Source: Planctomycetota bacterium
GTDB taxonomy: Bacteria > Planctomycetota > Planctomycetia > Pirellulales > Pirellulaceae
Assembly (NCBI GenBank): GCA_027619595.1
Contig: JAQCHP010000008.1
Location: 1 to 64,000, forward strand
Length of the DNA stretch: 64,000 bases
Direction: 5' to 3'
Part shown: positions 53,470-62,494 of the stretch, piece by piece
Layout: every line of letters starts with the position of its first letter
Position numbering within the stretch: the stretch's first letter is position 1
The notes under the pieces: model-generated
The model's database searches: none
The model's input: the letters and a program-made list of their open reading frames with translations, nothing else
What the model was told of the DNA's origin: nothing
Position numbers and translations under genes: made by a program

Positions 53470-55788
53470 ATGCTGAACGATGCCGATGCACTTCTGGTCG
53501 AACACGACCCCGCCTTGCCTGTGCTCAGCGTCCTGCTCGACCCCGACGCACTCCGCGTTCGCGTAGCACGCATGCTCGTTTCGTCCGAAGTCCGAGACAT
53601 TGCTGTTGACTATGTGCGGTACAAGCCAGCCACCAGTTGCTTGGTTCGAGTGCGAATCGATACGTCAGACGGCGAACTTTTTGGCTATGCAGTTGGTTTT
53701 GCGGACGTCGCACGCGCGAAAGGCCGTTACCGCGAAGCAAGCGTCACCTGCGACCGTGAATTGGTCTTGTTCCTCTTTCCAGAGGACCGGCACATTGAGT
53801 CGCTTTCAAGATGGGGATGTCACCAGCTTCGGACAGCGTTGTTGGAGCGTGTCGGACTTCCTACGGATGGAGTGGATCCGTACTCCGGTTCCGTCTTGCG
53901 CCATAATCCTGAACGGCGGTTCGTCGCGTGCGTCATGAAGAAGGAACAACCGATCGCCACGCTGCGGTTATACAACCGTGCAGGGTTTGCGCAGGCGAAA
54001 CGGCGGTTCCGGGCTCTGCGGAGCCCGGTTCCCGAACTGAAGTATCTCGGGGCCTCCGACCGCCATGCGGCGATTGCCACACAGTGGGTCGAGGGGTACT
54101 CGCCCAAGGTGACGTCGCTTCTGGCTTCGTTACCAGCCGTAGCCGACCGCCTTGGCCGGTTGCATGCCTGGGAACGTTCCAAGCTGCCTCGACTCCAACG
54201 TAACCGTTGGCCACTTCGTGTCCGAGGGGCTGTCGAGTCGATTGCAGCGATTTGCCCTGCGTTGGCCGCTTGTTGCACCGAAATGACGGAGCCTCTCTTA
54301 GCGATCCTAAGTTCGCAATCTAAACGACGGAATACTTTGCATGGCGACCTGCATCTAGATCAACTCTTGGTCGACTCCGCCACCGGCGAGATCGCGCTGC
54401 TCGATTTCGACCATGCGTCTCTCGGACCGCCGGAGTGGGACTTGGCAAATCTGGCAGCCGATTTGTGGCGGCGTGATGCGATCTCGCCGCTCGGCATCCC
54501 CGTGCAGAAGCTCAACGACACTCTGCTGGCGGCCTATCCTTTTCCAATCGACGTCAGCCTAATGCGCCACCTGACGGCACTTCGATTGGTGGAGCTGGCC
54601 GTCGAGCCCTTTCGACGACGCCATAGGGACTGGCCGCAGATTGCGCAGCGGCTCGTTGATTGCGCAACGCAACTTGTCGAAATCACAACGACACTGTTTT
54701 CACCACGCGCCGCAGCAATGGTCCGCGTGGCAGCCCCAGTCGAGATGTTTGCTGACGCCGCTTTACCGCACCTGCGATCTGCTCTCGATCCAGTTGTGGC
54801 AACCGACTTCCTGGCGACGCTGCCATCGTGCGACAGGCAAGAATCTGGGATTGTCTTGCAGAGCATCCGCGGGCTACGGCACAAACTTGGCAGACGGGCG
54901 CTTATTGAATACCAGGGGTTATCGCTTCCGTCGAACGTGCCAGCGACCGTGCTCGGCAAACTAGAGTCCAAAGAGCGCAGCGCCATGCGGCTACGCCATC
55001 AAGTCACGTTATGGAATGCGGGTTTCTCAACAGACTCGACCGACGGCATCTGTGTCGCCCGCCCATGGGGTGAGATCCCTCAGTTAAAGTTGTGGCTACA
55101 ACATCGGATGCCGGGCCAGGAAGTAACTCGCTTGCTCGACGGACCGGCGGCAGAGCGAGTGCTGTCCCGGATTGCCGCAGCCCTAGCCAAGCTGCACCAT
55201 GCCAACTTGGCCGTGGAGCGAACCCACACACATGACGACGACGCGGAATTAATTGCCGAACGGTTAAATCGAGCGGCAAACTTGGTACCTGAGCTGAGCA
55301 AACGGCTGGGCCACCTCCGTTGGCGTAGTGTGGAGCTAACGCGTACCTTGCAGCCACCGGAGACGACATGCATCCATCGCGACTTTCATCTCGGACAGGC
55401 ACTCGTAGATGGTGACCGTGTGGTGTTGCTCGATTTCGATTTATTGTGTCGTGGCGACGCGGCACTTGATCTCGGAAACTTTGTGGGTTGCCTGAGTGAC
55501 CATGGCGTGCGTGCAGGTTGGACGAACGTTTTCCTGCGGCGGCTGAAGCGGAAGTTTTATGCCGGGTATTGCCGCCCCGTCGACCGATCCTTCTGGCACC
55601 GGGTCGCATGTCATGAAGCGTTGACGCTCGCGCGGCACATTTACATTTGCTTACTCCATGCCGACCGCCAAAATTGGGTAGAAACCTTGCTTGAGATGGC
55701 CGAACAAGCCGTTCAGGACTGCTGGGGAGTGCTTGGCAGTACCGATTCGCATCGTGTTGCACCGGAGGCACTCGACGACGCGGACTAG
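53470..55788 (+). CDS. Tandem aminoglycoside-phosphotransferase/maltokinase-like protein
   Basis: 772 residues from the ATG at 53470, 45 bp after the ABC gene. Two APH-type domains: the first with HGDLHLDQLL (His291, Asp293) and LLDFDHASLGPPEWDLANL; the second with HRDFHLGQALVDG (His636, Asp638) and VVLLDFDLLCRGDAALDLGN. The Gln after the loop and the DFD element match maltokinase-like relatives rather than classical APH enzymes. Both loops look complete. The likely activity is ATP-dependent phosphorylation of a sugar hydroxyl, one domain possibly regulatory. Two complete copies in one polypeptide are unusual. Confidence 0.85.
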   Translation: MLNDADALLVEHDPALPVLSVLLDPDALRVRVARMLVSSEVRDIAVDYVRYKPATSCLVRVRIDTSDGELFGYAVGFADVARAKGRYREASVTCDRELVLFLFPEDRHIESLSRWGCHQLRTALLERVGLPTDGVDPYSGSVLRHNPERRFVACVMKKEQPIATLRLYNRAGFAQAKRRFRALRSPVPELKYLGASDRHAAIATQWVEGYSPKVTSLLASLPAVADRLGRLHAWERSKLPRLQRNRWPLRVRGAVESIAAICPALAACCTEMTEPLLAILSSQSKRRNTLHGDLHLDQLLVDSATGEIALLDFDHASLGPPEWDLANLAADLWRRDAISPLGIPVQKLNDTLLAAYPFPIDVSLMRHLTALRLVELAVEPFRRRHRDWPQIAQRLVDCATQLVEITTTLFSPRAAAMVRVAAPVEMFADAALPHLRSALDPVVATDFLATLPSCDRQESGIVLQSIRGLRHKLGRRALIEYQGLSLPSNVPATVLGKLESKERSAMRLRHQVTLWNAGFSTDSTDGICVARPWGEIPQLKLWLQHRMPGQEVTRLLDGPAAERVLSRIAAALAKLHHANLAVERTHTHDDDAELIAERLNRAANLVPELSKRLGHLRWRSVELTRTLQPPETTCIHRDFHLGQALVDGDRVVLLDFDLLCRGDAALDLGNFVGCLSDHGVRAGWTNVFLRRLKRKFYAGYCRPVDRSFWHRVACHEALTLARHIYICLLHADRQNWVETLLEMAEQAVQDCWGVLGSTDSHRVAPEALDDAD

Positions 55789-55843
55789 ATCTTCGTGCGA
55801 TCCTATCACATGCGATTGCGAATTTCACACCAAGCACACACGC

Positions 55844-56197
55844 ATGTCTGTCCAAGAAACGTGCTACAGGCCGCTTCTGGTTGTGAACAGTGTCCTACCG
55901 AGACAAGCTCGGGGAGTCACGGTTGCCGTTTCACATCCAGCCGTAAACGGACAAGACGCAGAGGGTCATTGCCTAGCTATCTCAGTATCCGATCAGGCTG
56001 CCTATTTTATCGCCGCGAAACAACGGAATCCGTTATTCGACAATGTCACGCTTATAGAGCGTCTGCGGCCGGGCCTCGTGGTTTCCCAAAACGCCATTTT
56101 TTGGCAGATCTTGCGACCGGAATGGGCCCTTGGCTGTCGTGACTCGTTGAAGTCAGGTGGTCCTCGCCAACCGAAACTGATTTTCGCTCCGACTTAA
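55844..56197 (+). CDS. Possible small hypothetical protein
   Basis: 117 residues from the ATG at 55844, about 55 bp after the tandem kinase stop. It has a balanced amino-acid composition (MSVQETCYRPLLVVNSVL, then HCLAISVSDQAAYFI and TLIERLRPGLVVSQNAIFW) with short hydrophobic segments. No ribosome site is convincing and no family is recognised. It may be a real last gene of the cluster or a chance frame. Confidence 0.27.
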   Translation: MSVQETCYRPLLVVNSVLPRQARGVTVAVSHPAVNGQDAEGHCLAISVSDQAAYFIAAKQRNPLFDNVTLIERLRPGLVVSQNAIFWQILRPEWALGCRDSLKSGGPRQPKLIFAPT

Positions 56198-56212
56198 TCG
56201 CGCTGTTTAATA

Positions 56213-56248
56213 TGTCCGGCCAAGAAATCGTGTCCGGCCAAGAAATCG
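56213..56248. repeat. 18-bp perfect tandem duplication
   Basis: TGTCCGGCCAAGAAATCG is at 56213-56230 and again at 56231-56248. It lies in the spacer, not in a supported gene. Confidence 0.85.
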
Positions 56249-56553
56249 GCATGAAAGTGCGTCAGGATTGCGTATTGAATGCGGCACTCCGCTCTAGCCG
56301 GTCATGCACGTACTCCGAAACGTCACACTGGGGATCAACCCCCACTGTCGTGTTGGACTTTTCATCTGTAGCCAAACAGGAATCGCGTGACAAATATACG
56401 AGATCATACTGCTTGATTTTAGTGATCGGTCCTCGTTTGTTGGATGCTGCACGAATCCCTCTTGATATTCGGAAAGGTCCGACATCCAGATGCATGAACT
56501 ACGGCCGCTGCAAGTCTGGTGAAACACTTGATGATCGATCAAACGCCGTAAGT

Positions 56554-57039
56554 CTATTCTTGATCCGGAGTGAAACCAGCTTTCAGGAGATCTTTGTAAC
56601 CGGCGGCAAGGGGTCGCACGTCGTATCCATACTCTTGAAGAACACGAGCCGCTTTCAGGGCCCTACGCCCCGACTTGCAGTGACAGTAGATAATCTTATC
56701 CTTCGGGAGAGCCTCCGCGATTTTGCCGCGGGATTTCCCTCCTTCCAATACGCTAAGTGGCACGAGAACCGCGCCCTTCAAGTGCCCCTCGCTCCATTCA
56801 TCTTTTTCTCGCACATCGACAAGGACCGCCTTCTTGTCAGAAATATTGTGCTTTACGACATCAAGCCCATCGCGAGTATGTTCAATGGGTGCGGACAGTG
56901 CCGCCTGCGATCCCATAACGAGTGCCAGCAAGAAGACGACATTCCAACCCACACAACTCGAACCTATTCTTTGATTCCAGGGCGTTCTAGCCAGACACAT
57001 GGCGATTCCGCACGCATCCAATACACCGGCGAAGTTCAT
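56554..57039 (-). CDS. Secreted rhodanese-domain protein
   Basis: 161 residues from the ATG at 57039, preceded by AAAGGGAGCAGGA. A hydrophobic export segment (WNVVFLLALVMGSQAALSA, about 32-50) is followed by a single rhodanese domain: VDVREKDEWSEGHLKGAVLVP, IAEALPKDKIIYCHCKSGRR with the active-site Cys in the CxCKSGRR loop, then AGYKDLLKAGF. Rhodaneses transfer sulfane sulfur, for example to cyanide or a protein acceptor; the exported kind may act in periplasmic sulfur or redox chemistry. Downstream of hemerythrin on the same strand. Confidence 0.9.
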   Translation of the reverse strand: MNFAGVLDACGIAMCLARTPWNQRIGSSCVGWNVVFLLALVMGSQAALSAPIEHTRDGLDVVKHNISDKKAVLVDVREKDEWSEGHLKGAVLVPLSVLEGGKSRGKIAEALPKDKIIYCHCKSGRRALKAARVLQEYGYDVRPLAAGYKDLLKAGFTPDQE

Positions 57040-57102
57040 TCCTGCTCCCTTTTAATTTAGACAACCGGACACACCACCAAGAGAATATCTGCGACGGACT
57101 GC

Positions 57103-57354
57103 TCACTTTCCGTCGGCTTCGTACCTCTTGGCAACTACCGCCGCCAAGAATACGAATCGAAACACACCCCAGGACAGGGCTGTAATCGCACGAGCCTTTG
57201 CCAATTCACCAATGGCATGTCTTGCAGAGGGCAACATCCATGCCAAACACAATCGGTCGCGTACATGACCTTCGGCCGCGCGCCAGTTCGCACACCAAAG
57301 AGTGCATGCGTGCAAAGAAAGTATATCGGCGGAACTACCCTTCTCCCCCTTCAT
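57103..57354 (-). CDS. Possible small membrane protein
   Basis: 83 residues from an ATG at 57354, overlapping the last codons of the hemerythrin gene and followed by the rhodanese gene. A hydrophobic C-terminal segment (AITALSWGVFRFVFLAAVVA) could be a transmembrane helix. The gene order (hemerythrin, small ORF, rhodanese) suits a small partner protein. No family is recognised and chance is possible. Confidence 0.3.
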   Translation of the reverse strand: MKGEKGSSADILSLHACTLWCANWRAAEGHVRDRLCLAWMLPSARHAIGELAKARAITALSWGVFRFVFLAAVVAKRYEADGK

Positions 57355-57823
57355 CACGAAGAAATGCGTCTTGAACCAAACGTATTTCTTCGTCGCTATG
57401 GGCCTCCAGCTCGTCCAAGAGGCCGATCAGGTTGTGACAAAGGAGTAACCCGGGACCGTCATCACAGCTAGTAATGCGGTCCATATCGCTTACCGCCTGG
57501 CCAAGCACTTCCCGGAAATTGTCGTGTTGTTGTCGTAATTTGCTAACTCGATGCGTCAAATGGGGTCGAGTCTTGGCAAGCTGCCACATATAACCGTCCT
57601 CTTCCTCCAAACGCAGCAAGTGCTCGAGATGCCGTTGCAGCGAACTTACGATGAACCGCAGCGAACTGACTTTCCGAGCGCCCCCATCCGCGGAAGGACT
57701 CCATCCCACAACAGCCCGCAGCGACTCCATGATATGCCTGAGAATCTGGTGCTCCAATAGCATCTGCTCAGTGATACTTGCGGACGGATTACTTCGAACA
57801 GGTGGAACAACGTTCATCGACAT
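57335..57823 (-). CDS. Hemerythrin-like cation-binding protein
   Basis: 162 residues from the ATG at 57823; the frame is open to 57940 but adds nothing recognisable. The four-helix hemerythrin pattern is clear: EHQILRHIMESL (His), SSLQRHLEHLLRLEEEDGYM (two His, Glu), LRQQHDNFREVL (His) and ELEAHSDEEIRLVQDAF (His and acidic ligands). Such proteins bind O2 or iron at a di-iron centre and act in oxygen sensing, iron repair or nitrosative stress. Neighbouring rhodanese and small membrane genes suggest a redox or sulfur context. Confidence 0.87.
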   Translation of the reverse strand: MSMNVVPPVRSNPSASITEQMLLEHQILRHIMESLRAVVGWSPSADGGARKVSSLRFIVSSLQRHLEHLLRLEEEDGYMWQLAKTRPHLTHRVSKLRQQHDNFREVLGQAVSDMDRITSCDDGPGLLLCHNLIGLLDELEAHSDEEIRLVQDAFLRDEGGEG

Positions 57824-57906
57824 GACACACCCCTCCAATCTCAAACAACCGTAATCTGGAAACGGGCAACGCCTCGTCCCCCAATGTACCATTTGGCCAC
57901 CAAACG

Positions 57907-57934
57907 AAACCACCCCAGTTCGCTGGGGTGGTTT
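57907..57934 (+). terminator. Strong 12-bp stem with UUCG loop
   Basis: AAACCACCCCAG (57907-57918) pairs perfectly with CTGGGGTGGTTT (57923-57934) around TTCG, a stable tetraloop on the plus strand. It lies upstream of the hemerythrin start, with no plus-strand gene leading into it, so its owner is unclear. A TTTG/CACATTTT stretch follows. It might also be read on the minus strand or be part of a small RNA. Confidence 0.45.
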
Positions 57935-57940
57935 GCACAT

Positions 57941-58801
57941 TTTGGGATGTCAGGCTGTCGACGACCAGTCGCAAATCACGCACACATCCACGGCCCTCAC
58001 GGCGGAACGGCGGCGCAAAAGCCCGCACACATTCCCTCTCGGACAAGTGCACACAATCACAAAACCGATCTTACCGGCAGCACCCCATCGAATTGACCTA
58101 ACTCTCGAGCAGGTACCACACCTATTGTCGCGTGACACCCCCTCATGAATACCAACCTGGCGGACTCTGCATTCATGCACCCCCCTTCGTGAAATAGGCG
58201 GCGGCTCATCAACTGCGCACGTTGATCTTCTGAAACTGAATCATGTTGCTTGCATCATCGCCGTCGAAGACCGATCTGAATGCCGCTCACATAAACTTGG
58301 AATTGCCCACAAACCCAAAGACAATCAAACGCAGACAATCAAACGCAGACACTGCACCAAAAAAAACTGCACCCTAACGTACATCGCAGTCAGATCAGGA
58401 AGAGTAGGGGTAACAACCCGCAATTGTACGACACAAGATGCTGATTCAAACACAGATTGCGGTCGCTACACCGTCATTCTACCAACGCTTTGCAAGCTGT
58501 CTAGCAAAATCATATTTTTTTTCTGCATCGCAGTTGCCATCGCATTCAATCCGGCAAACCAGACGCTCGGCTCACGTTGGTTACCGCAAAATCACCTCGG
58601 ACTGACCAATCTTACTCGATTCCGACATGTGCCCAACCGTGGCACGGGATGGCGCTGCCGGTCGCTGGTACGGTTGTAGGGACTTTCCCGTCCTCCGGAC
58701 CGCTGCAACTGCTTGTTTTTCCGCCCCATTTGCGTGAACCAGCCTAATCCAGGTAGAATGAGGCGATTGGGGTTAAATGCACGTCGGATAAAGAACAATT
58801 T
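57941..58801. other. Intergenic region of about 860 bp
   Basis: Between the hemerythrin gene and the TPR gene. No supported gene. Contains the 14-bp tandem duplication and the A-rich tract near 58360. It likely holds the promoter of the TPR gene close to 58760. Open frames of 60-110 codons here have no domain or ribosome-site support. Confidence 0.45.
58319..58346. repeat. 14-bp perfect tandem duplication
   Basis: AGACAATCAAACGC is repeated exactly at 58319-58332 and 58333-58346 in the spacer, followed by AGACACTGCACC and, after an A-run, ACTGCACC. Confidence 0.8.
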
Positions 58802-60076
58802 ATGGCAAAGCAAAATGTTGAGGAGACGGTCCAACAGTGGACCGAGGCCATCCTTCGCAATCCCAAGGACGCCAGTGCCTACTGCAATCGGGGCAATGCC
58901 TGGTTGCGAAAGCATGACTTCGACAAGGCCGTGGAAGACTTCAGTGACGCGATTCGGCTCGACGCCTCACTCGCCGCCGCCTACATCAACCGCGGCTATG
59001 CTTGGGCAGCTAAACAAGACTACGACAAAGCCATTTTGGATTACAACGAAACCCTGCGACTCGACCCACAACTGGCTTGGGCTTACTGCAATCGGGGCAT
59101 CGCCTGGGCCGCCAAGCAGGAAATCGACAAGGCGATCAACGATTTCAACGAAGCAATTCGGTACGACCCGCAGGACGCCTTGGCCTATAACAATCGCGGC
59201 GACGCATGGATGCAAAAAAAGAACTACGAACTGGCGATCCACGACTATGACATGGCAGTCAAGTTACAGCCACACCTTGCGTCAGCGATCCGCAACACGC
59301 CGGGAATCACCGATGCATTTCTCGCGGCTGGTATTGCCAGTGCCGCGCGAGAAGACTACGACCAAGCGATCGCCTATTATTCGACAGCCCTTGAAATCGA
59401 ACCACTGTCCAGCGACACCTACTGTCATCGTGGAGTCGCACTGCTCAAGCAGCAACAATTGGACAAGGCAATCGACGATTTCTGCCACGCGATTCGGCTC
59501 AATCCCAAAAATGCAATCGCTTATAACCACCGCGGTAATGTTTGGCTGCGAAAACACGATCATGGTAAGGCGAGTGACGACTTTCATGCGGCGATTCGAA
59601 TTGACCCACAATTCGCGGCTGCACAGGTCAATTGTGGCTACCTATGGGCCGCGAAACAGGAGTACGACCGCGCTATCCGTGCCTACAACAAAGCGATTCG
59701 GCTCGACTCCAATGATGCCATCGCGTACTACCATCGCGGATTCGCTTTTCTCAAGAAGCAAGACTACCCCGTCGCCATCGAAAATTTTCACGAAGCGATT
59801 CGGCTTGACCCAACACTTGCCTGGGCCCACTGCAATCGAGGCGTCGCCAGGGCGGCTCAGCAAGACTTCCACTCTGCGATCGAAGATTTTGATAACGCGA
59901 TTCGGCTTGACCCACGTCTCGCATTTGCCTACGACAGTCGCGGTTTGGCATGGCTGGAAGTCAAGGAATACGACCGCGCCGCAGAGGACTTTCGTAAAGC
60001 GATCGATCTTTCACCAGAAGACCCGCGAGCCTTTGGACATCTGGAATTGGCATTAGCTAGAAAACAGAAGCCGTGA
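58802..60076 (+). CDS. TPR-repeat protein
   Basis: 424 residues from the ATG at 58802. About eleven tetratricopeptide repeats of 34 residues fill the protein, each with AYxNRGxAW...DxAIxDFxxAIRLDP consensus, for example AYCNRGIAWAAKQEIDKAI and AYYHRGFAFLKKQDYPVAIE. One repeat (about 155-195) is degenerate (IRNTPGITDAFLAAG). No signal peptide, so it is cytoplasmic. TPRs mediate protein-protein contacts. It ends 35 bp from the convergent Cache-kinase gene, a possible functional partner since TPR proteins and kinases often pair in planctomycetes (inference). Confidence 0.9.
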   Translation: MAKQNVEETVQQWTEAILRNPKDASAYCNRGNAWLRKHDFDKAVEDFSDAIRLDASLAAAYINRGYAWAAKQDYDKAILDYNETLRLDPQLAWAYCNRGIAWAAKQEIDKAINDFNEAIRYDPQDALAYNNRGDAWMQKKNYELAIHDYDMAVKLQPHLASAIRNTPGITDAFLAAGIASAAREDYDQAIAYYSTALEIEPLSSDTYCHRGVALLKQQQLDKAIDDFCHAIRLNPKNAIAYNHRGNVWLRKHDHGKASDDFHAAIRIDPQFAAAQVNCGYLWAAKQEYDRAIRAYNKAIRLDSNDAIAYYHRGFAFLKKQDYPVAIENFHEAIRLDPTLAWAHCNRGVARAAQQDFHSAIEDFDNAIRLDPRLAFAYDSRGLAWLEVKEYDRAAEDFRKAIDLSPEDPRAFGHLELALARKQKP

Positions 60077-60111
60077 GCAATCGAACCGCAAACGAATGTC
60101 AGTGCCAGCCG

Positions 60112-62334
60112 TTACGAACCCAATTCCATCGTTTGATCATGCTGTGTCTTGGAATCGGACGATTTTCTCGCGTTGACAGCCGTACTCGCTGGCGATCTTT
60201 CGTAGCGACTCCACCACGCGTCGGCGTCCTCTACCGTCCATTCCTCGACGTCGCGGCACTTCTTTAGCAATTGCGCCAAGTCGCGAGCCGTTTGCGGGCG
60301 CTTTGCCCTCGTTTTTTCTAGGCAACAGAGCAGTGCATGCTCTAAGCCATTGACCACCGGCTGACCCAATTGGGTCGAGGGTGGCACCGGAGTTTCGTCC
60401 ACATGTTTTTGGCAAAGCTCGCTCAGACTCGACGCATTAAAGACCGGTTTCCCTGTCAGAAGGAAGTAGCCCACGGCGCCGAGGGCGTAAAGATCGCTTC
60501 GCCCATCGACCGACATCGGCGATTGAATCGCTTCCGGCGACATATAAAGCGGCGTCCCTGCCATGCCAGCCTGCAAAGACGACTGAACTGAAGAATTTTC
60601 ATCAGTCGCTTTCACCAAGCCGAAATCTAGTACTTTGACAACATCCGGCTCTCCGCCTCGACGGCTTAACATGATATTCGCAGGCTTTATGTCGCGGTGG
60701 ACCAACCCCTGCGCATGGGCTTCGAACAAGGAACCACAAACCTGTAACAATATGGATATGACACGTCCTTCTGGCTGCGGGCCAAATGTGTCTACCAAAT
60801 CTTGCAATGTGATACCATCAAGATATTCCATGGCATAATAAAATACTCCCTCGGGAGTTCGCCCAAAGTCGTAAATCGCGATCGTACTCGGGTGGTTCAA
60901 TCGACATGTAATCTGTACTTCTTGCTCAAAACGCTGAATCGATACGTCGTTCATCTTGTCGGCGTCCAGCAACTTAATCGCGGTGGACCGCCGAAGCATC
61001 GCATGCTGTCCCTTGTAGACGACTCCCATCGCGCCAGCACCCAATTTTTCGCCCAGCGTATATTGACCCAATTGCTTCGCCTCAATCGCCGCATTCTGAG
61101 CCTCCCTGCGCATGCGTGCCACGACAAGAGAAAACAGAAAAATGGCAACCGAACTAGCAATTAACAGGGTATACAGCGCCGCGAATGTCCGCTGAAGTAT
61201 GGTAAGGGGCCTATATGCCTCGGCACGATCGATTTCCGTCGTCAGCCCCATACCGTACTCGGGCATCCACGTCCAAGCACCAAGCACCATCGCACCGCGG
61301 TAATCACGATAACCCTCCACGTCGAAACCTGAATTCCCCTTGATCGCATCGGCGGCCATCTTGGTCAGTGGCAGTTCCGACCTGCGCTGCTTGGGACGGT
61401 GGCCGAGCGTGATATCGCCAAGCGGGTCGCGCAAGGAAATGTTGAGGATCGATCGCGAATTGGGTATGTCAGGCAAGACACCCAAGAGAATCAGAGCTTC
61501 GTCAAATCGGCTATTGGACACCATCAACCCTTGGTGATCAAACGCATACGTCTCCCCCGTCTCTCCAATTCTTCCCAATTGCAGAATCTCAGTAAATTCC
61601 ATCTCCGGACGAATTTGTAGGGCCAATGCGCCCACAACCCGAAATCCTTCGTCGCGAATGGGCACGCAGGCCCACATCGTTGGCACGCCGGTTCGCAATT
61701 CCCCCTGCTCGTCGCTTATCGCTAAAGCGCTTGGAAACGGAGCAGACACCACCGAGTCCCCCTTGAGCACTCTCGATAAAAATCCGTCGTAGGATCGAAC
61801 GTCACTACGACCGACGAGAGAGTCATGCGACGATGCCACAATTCGCTTCGACTGGTCAGCGACAAAAAAGCCGACAAATCCTCGCGAACCTGACATGGGC
61901 GCAATTAGCTTGCCCACCTCGCTTTGGATACTTTGGCGATCCAACTCACCACCCGAAGACTGTTTTGTCGAATCGGAGTCAAGCAAGCGATAGATTGCTC
62001 GCCGTACCAGTAGGTCATTTGCAACTCCCTCCGCATTGGATGCCTGCCCTTTTAACCATCTCTCCAACATGGCCTTTTCAGTCGTAAGGAGTGTCTCCAA
62101 CTGAGACCGAAAATTTTCCTTCATTGTGGATTCGATGGCGAATCGTACCCACAATCCAACGGCCAAAAGTACGGCGACTGCGATGATTGGCCAAATCCAA
62201 ATCTGCTGACGAAGGACCGTTGCGGTCCGACTGACCGTCCGGCCAACGCTTGACTGCATCCAAGTCATATGGACTTGAGGATGCGATGACGCCTTCTTGC
62301 TCCGATTAAATCGAAATAGACTCAGGAAATTCAT
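60112..62334 (-). CDS. Ser/Thr protein kinase with N-terminal Cache sensor
   Basis: 740 residues, ATG at 62334. A transmembrane segment (IWPIIAVAVLLAVGLWVRF, about 45-66) leads to an extracytoplasmic dCache-like region (EKAMLERWLKGQASNAEGVA, then GFVGFFVADQSKRIVAS and GYRDYRGAMVLGAWTWMPE), a second transmembrane segment (about 385-408), and a C-terminal Hanks-type kinase: EKLGAGAMGVVYKG, Lys in TAIKLL, HRDIKPANIML, VLDFGLVKA and MSPEAI. The order Cache then kinase is standard; the gene at 10 kb has it reversed. The likely role is ligand sensing outside and phosphorylation inside. It starts 160 bp from the next gene. Confidence 0.9.
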   Translation of the reverse strand: MNFLSLFRFNRSKKASSHPQVHMTWMQSSVGRTVSRTATVLRQQIWIWPIIAVAVLLAVGLWVRFAIESTMKENFRSQLETLLTTEKAMLERWLKGQASNAEGVANDLLVRRAIYRLLDSDSTKQSSGGELDRQSIQSEVGKLIAPMSGSRGFVGFFVADQSKRIVASSHDSLVGRSDVRSYDGFLSRVLKGDSVVSAPFPSALAISDEQGELRTGVPTMWACVPIRDEGFRVVGALALQIRPEMEFTEILQLGRIGETGETYAFDHQGLMVSNSRFDEALILLGVLPDIPNSRSILNISLRDPLGDITLGHRPKQRRSELPLTKMAADAIKGNSGFDVEGYRDYRGAMVLGAWTWMPEYGMGLTTEIDRAEAYRPLTILQRTFAALYTLLIASSVAIFLFSLVVARMRREAQNAAIEAKQLGQYTLGEKLGAGAMGVVYKGQHAMLRRSTAIKLLDADKMNDVSIQRFEQEVQITCRLNHPSTIAIYDFGRTPEGVFYYAMEYLDGITLQDLVDTFGPQPEGRVISILLQVCGSLFEAHAQGLVHRDIKPANIMLSRRGGEPDVVKVLDFGLVKATDENSSVQSSLQAGMAGTPLYMSPEAIQSPMSVDGRSDLYALGAVGYFLLTGKPVFNASSLSELCQKHVDETPVPPSTQLGQPVVNGLEHALLCCLEKTRAKRPQTARDLAQLLKKCRDVEEWTVEDADAWWSRYERSPASTAVNARKSSDSKTQHDQTMELGS

Positions 62335-62494
62335 TTCGCACTTGAGGAGTTACTCGACCGACGGTCGAGCGGTAAGGATGTAACGCTTGCCTCGCAATGG
62401 CAATTGATCCCCTCCATCATGCTTTGCAGTCAAGCACTCCGCAAGCAAATCCCCTCGTTCTCGACCCTACCAGGAGGGGGGCAAATTCCGTTCC

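Larger units (their letters stand above)
55789..56553. other. Intergenic region of about 760 bp
   Basis: Lies between the tandem kinase gene and the rhodanese gene. It contains one weak ORF (55844-56197) and an 18-bp tandem duplication. A long plus-strand frame (56212-57060) has no domain and overlaps the rhodanese gene on the other strand. No RNA gene is seen. Confidence 0.4.

Noticed and set aside
56212-57060. Long plus-strand open frame of 282 codons
   Set aside because: It covers the antisense of the rhodanese gene, whose active-site loop and ribosome site are clear; the plus-strand product has no domain.
58713-60056. Long frame overlapping the TPR gene in another phase
   Set aside because: It is an alternative frame of the repeated TPR codons, low in complexity, with many Thr/Arg/Ser and no domain; the TPR frame has the consensus.
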